From Thermoplasmata archaeon (GTDB taxonomy: Archaea > Thermoplasmatota > Thermoplasmata > UBA184), in assembly GCA_027314845.1 (NCBI GenBank), contig DAHVAA010000107.1, positions 1 to 5,777 on the forward strand: 5,777 bases of DNA. Reading direction: 5' to 3'. The stretch's first letter is position 1. The number at the start of each line of letters is the position of its first letter. The translations under genes and the position numbers were made by a program. Below the pieces are notes generated by a model. That model worked only from the letters and a program-made list of their open reading frames with translations. It ran no database searches and had not been told where the DNA came from. Below, piece after piece: positions 4,965-5,777 of the stretch.

Positions 4965-5597
4965 GGGTTTTATGAACGCGCCCAGACCGCGTCGCGAGAC
5001 CGAGTTGACACGACGGCACGTCCCGATCGGCAACCGGACGCGCTGGGCTATGACCGAGTAGGGTACGCCGTCGTTTCGGCTCTTCACGATGTAGTCGGCC
5101 TGCTCTTGTGTCACTTTCCGCTGGCGCCCAGGGGGCCGGCCGCTGCGGGTGGGCCTCCGCCCCGCCTTGATCTCCTTCATCGCGACGCTCACCCGCTCCG
5201 ATCGCCTCTTTGACTCGAAGGCCGCAATCACGGGCAGGAGGGCGAGCAGGACGTCCCGCCCGAGGTTCGGCTTGCCGTCCTCGGGTGTGTCAAGCGTCGG
5301 CTCCTTGAGACTGTGGAACGCTACCCCCCTCCGCTCGAGGTCCAGGACGGCCTGCGTCGCCCGCGTGAACGCTGCCTCGCGGGAGAAGCGGTCGAGGGCC
5401 CACACCAATAGGTGGGACCACTGGCGGCCGGGGGACGCGGCGTCCCTTAGGAGGCGGTCGTACTCGGATCGATCGACCCGCCCGGTACCCGAGACCTTCT
5501 CGCGGTAGACCTCGGCGACGTCCCAGCCACGGCGCTCGGCTTCGGCGCGGAGCTCGCGTTCCTGCCCGGCAAGGTCCTGGTCCTCGAAGCGCGTCAC
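4944..5597 (-). CDS. Small serine recombinase (resolvase/invertase type) lacking the catalytic-serine segment
   Basis: The 217-residue product matches the resolvase fold from just after the active-site strand: DQDLAGQERELRAEAERRGW, then VYREKVSGTGRVDRSEYDRLL, then LLVWALDRFSREA, whose Arg70 and Arg73 correspond to the conserved DRxxR arginines of gamma-delta resolvase. Next come the long helix (AAFESKRRSERVSVAMKEI) and a C-terminal helix-turn-helix at about 160-200 after GRPPGRQRKVTQEQ. Family members usually begin with about ten residues ending YxRVSTxxQ, where S is the nucleophile. Here the protein starts MTRFEDQD, so the first strand and the Ser-Thr are missing. The GTG start has GGAGG seven bases upstream and overlaps the HNH stop by 4 nt. 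Translation upstream in all three frames shows no YxRVS motif. The protein could bind DNA but is probably unable to cut it; a decayed gene is the alternative. Confidence 0.8.
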   Translation of the reverse strand: MTRFEDQDLAGQERELRAEAERRGWDVAEVYREKVSGTGRVDRSEYDRLLRDAASPGRQWSHLLVWALDRFSREAAFTRATQAVLDLERRGVAFHSLKEPTLDTPEDGKPNLGRDVLLALLPVIAAFESKRRSERVSVAMKEIKAGRRPTRSGRPPGRQRKVTQEQADYIVKSRNDGVPYSVIAQRVRLPIGTCRRVNSVSRRGLGAFIKPPVHNGP

Positions 5598-5777
5598 GTC
5601 GGCGCCTCCAAGGGTTTGGACCTCGCGCGGAGAGCCCGCTCGACCGCGACGCCGGGTCCGAGCCTTCGCCGGGCCACGGTTTTCCTAACGTGGCACCCGT
5701 GGCACAAGGACCGTAGGTTGGAGAGATCGAACTCCGCTCCCCCGTCCTGTATCTCCACGATGTGATCGACCTCGGCC
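5594..5777 (-). CDS. HNH endonuclease, C-terminal part (start outside window)
   Basis: The last 60 residues are readable on the - strand in a frame too short for most ORF scans. The pattern AEVDHIVEIQDGG, then DLSNLRSLCHGCHVRKT, is the classic second half of an HNH (McrA-like) nuclease: the DH pair with the general-base His, the Asn of the metal site, and CxxCH followed by Lys-Thr. The two Cys would pair with an upstream CxxC outside the window to hold a structural zinc. An Arg-rich tail follows. The stop overlaps the GTG of the recombinase gene (GTGA), so the two genes are likely co-translated. Such small nucleases occur as homing endonucleases, as packaging partners of phage terminases and in mobile elements. 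Substrate and role cannot be told from this fragment. Confidence 0.8.
   Translation of the reverse strand, partial: AEVDHIVEIQDGGAEFDLSNLRSLCHGCHVRKTVARRRLGPGVAVERALRARSKPLEAPT
5605..5609 (-). promoter_or_regulatory. Ribosome binding site of the recombinase gene
   Basis: GGAGG (read on the - strand) lies seven bases before the GTG at 5597, inside the end of the HNH gene. It supports this GTG as a genuine start, and so the short N-terminus without the active-site serine. Confidence 0.6.

Noticed and set aside
4869..5213. Possible + strand gene across the convergent spacer
   Set aside because: It overlaps the recombinase coding region, has no ribosome site, and its product shows no domain.

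Overview
The window is dense, GC-rich coding DNA. The + strand (1-4817) holds one run of nine genes joined by overlaps or gaps of 1-4 nt, nearly all with a clear GGAGG-like Shine-Dalgarno site. The - strand (5777-4944) holds two more genes that converge on the run. I think the source is archaeal, and most likely an archaeal virus, provirus or other mobile element. The reasons are a PKD-type ectodomain crowded with N-glycosylation sequons and held by a C-terminal membrane segment, a set of tiny membrane proteins, a lone P-loop ATPase, and an adjacent HNH/serine-recombinase pair. The proteins are not acidic, which argues against a haloarchaeal host. A high-GC Thermoplasmatota-like host is possible, but this is inference, and a bacterial source is not excluded.

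Layout, + strand: (1) the C-terminal part of a PKD-type surface protein; (2) a 48-residue, extremely basic protein; (3) an 84-residue two-helix membrane protein; (4) a 110-residue charged helical protein; (5) a 39-residue single-helix membrane protein; (6) a 72-residue glycine-rich two-helix membrane protein; (7) a 200-residue exported protein with a signal peptide, a proline stalk and a C-terminal membrane anchor; (8) a 288-residue two-helix membrane protein with a large, partly coiled-coil soluble region; (9) a 455-residue P-loop ATPase with a possible zinc-binding tail.

The run ends in a 126-bp convergent spacer. This spacer and the adjoining end of the recombinase gene carry several hairpins and a 13-bp direct repeat that is itself a dyad. 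On the - strand, an HNH nuclease gene (its start lies outside the window) overlaps by 4 nt a small serine-recombinase gene. The recombinase has the arginine motif and the C-terminal helix-turn-helix but lacks the N-terminal segment with the catalytic serine.

Working model (inference): the + strand genes encode a membrane-bound assembly with two surface proteins, small membrane subunits, an inner-face membrane protein and a motor ATPase. The order recalls the spike / small membrane protein / NTPase block of pleolipoviruses, although I cannot show sequence homology. A 9-residue match (RSKVRRxDW) between protein 4 and the ATPase supports the idea that the products work together.
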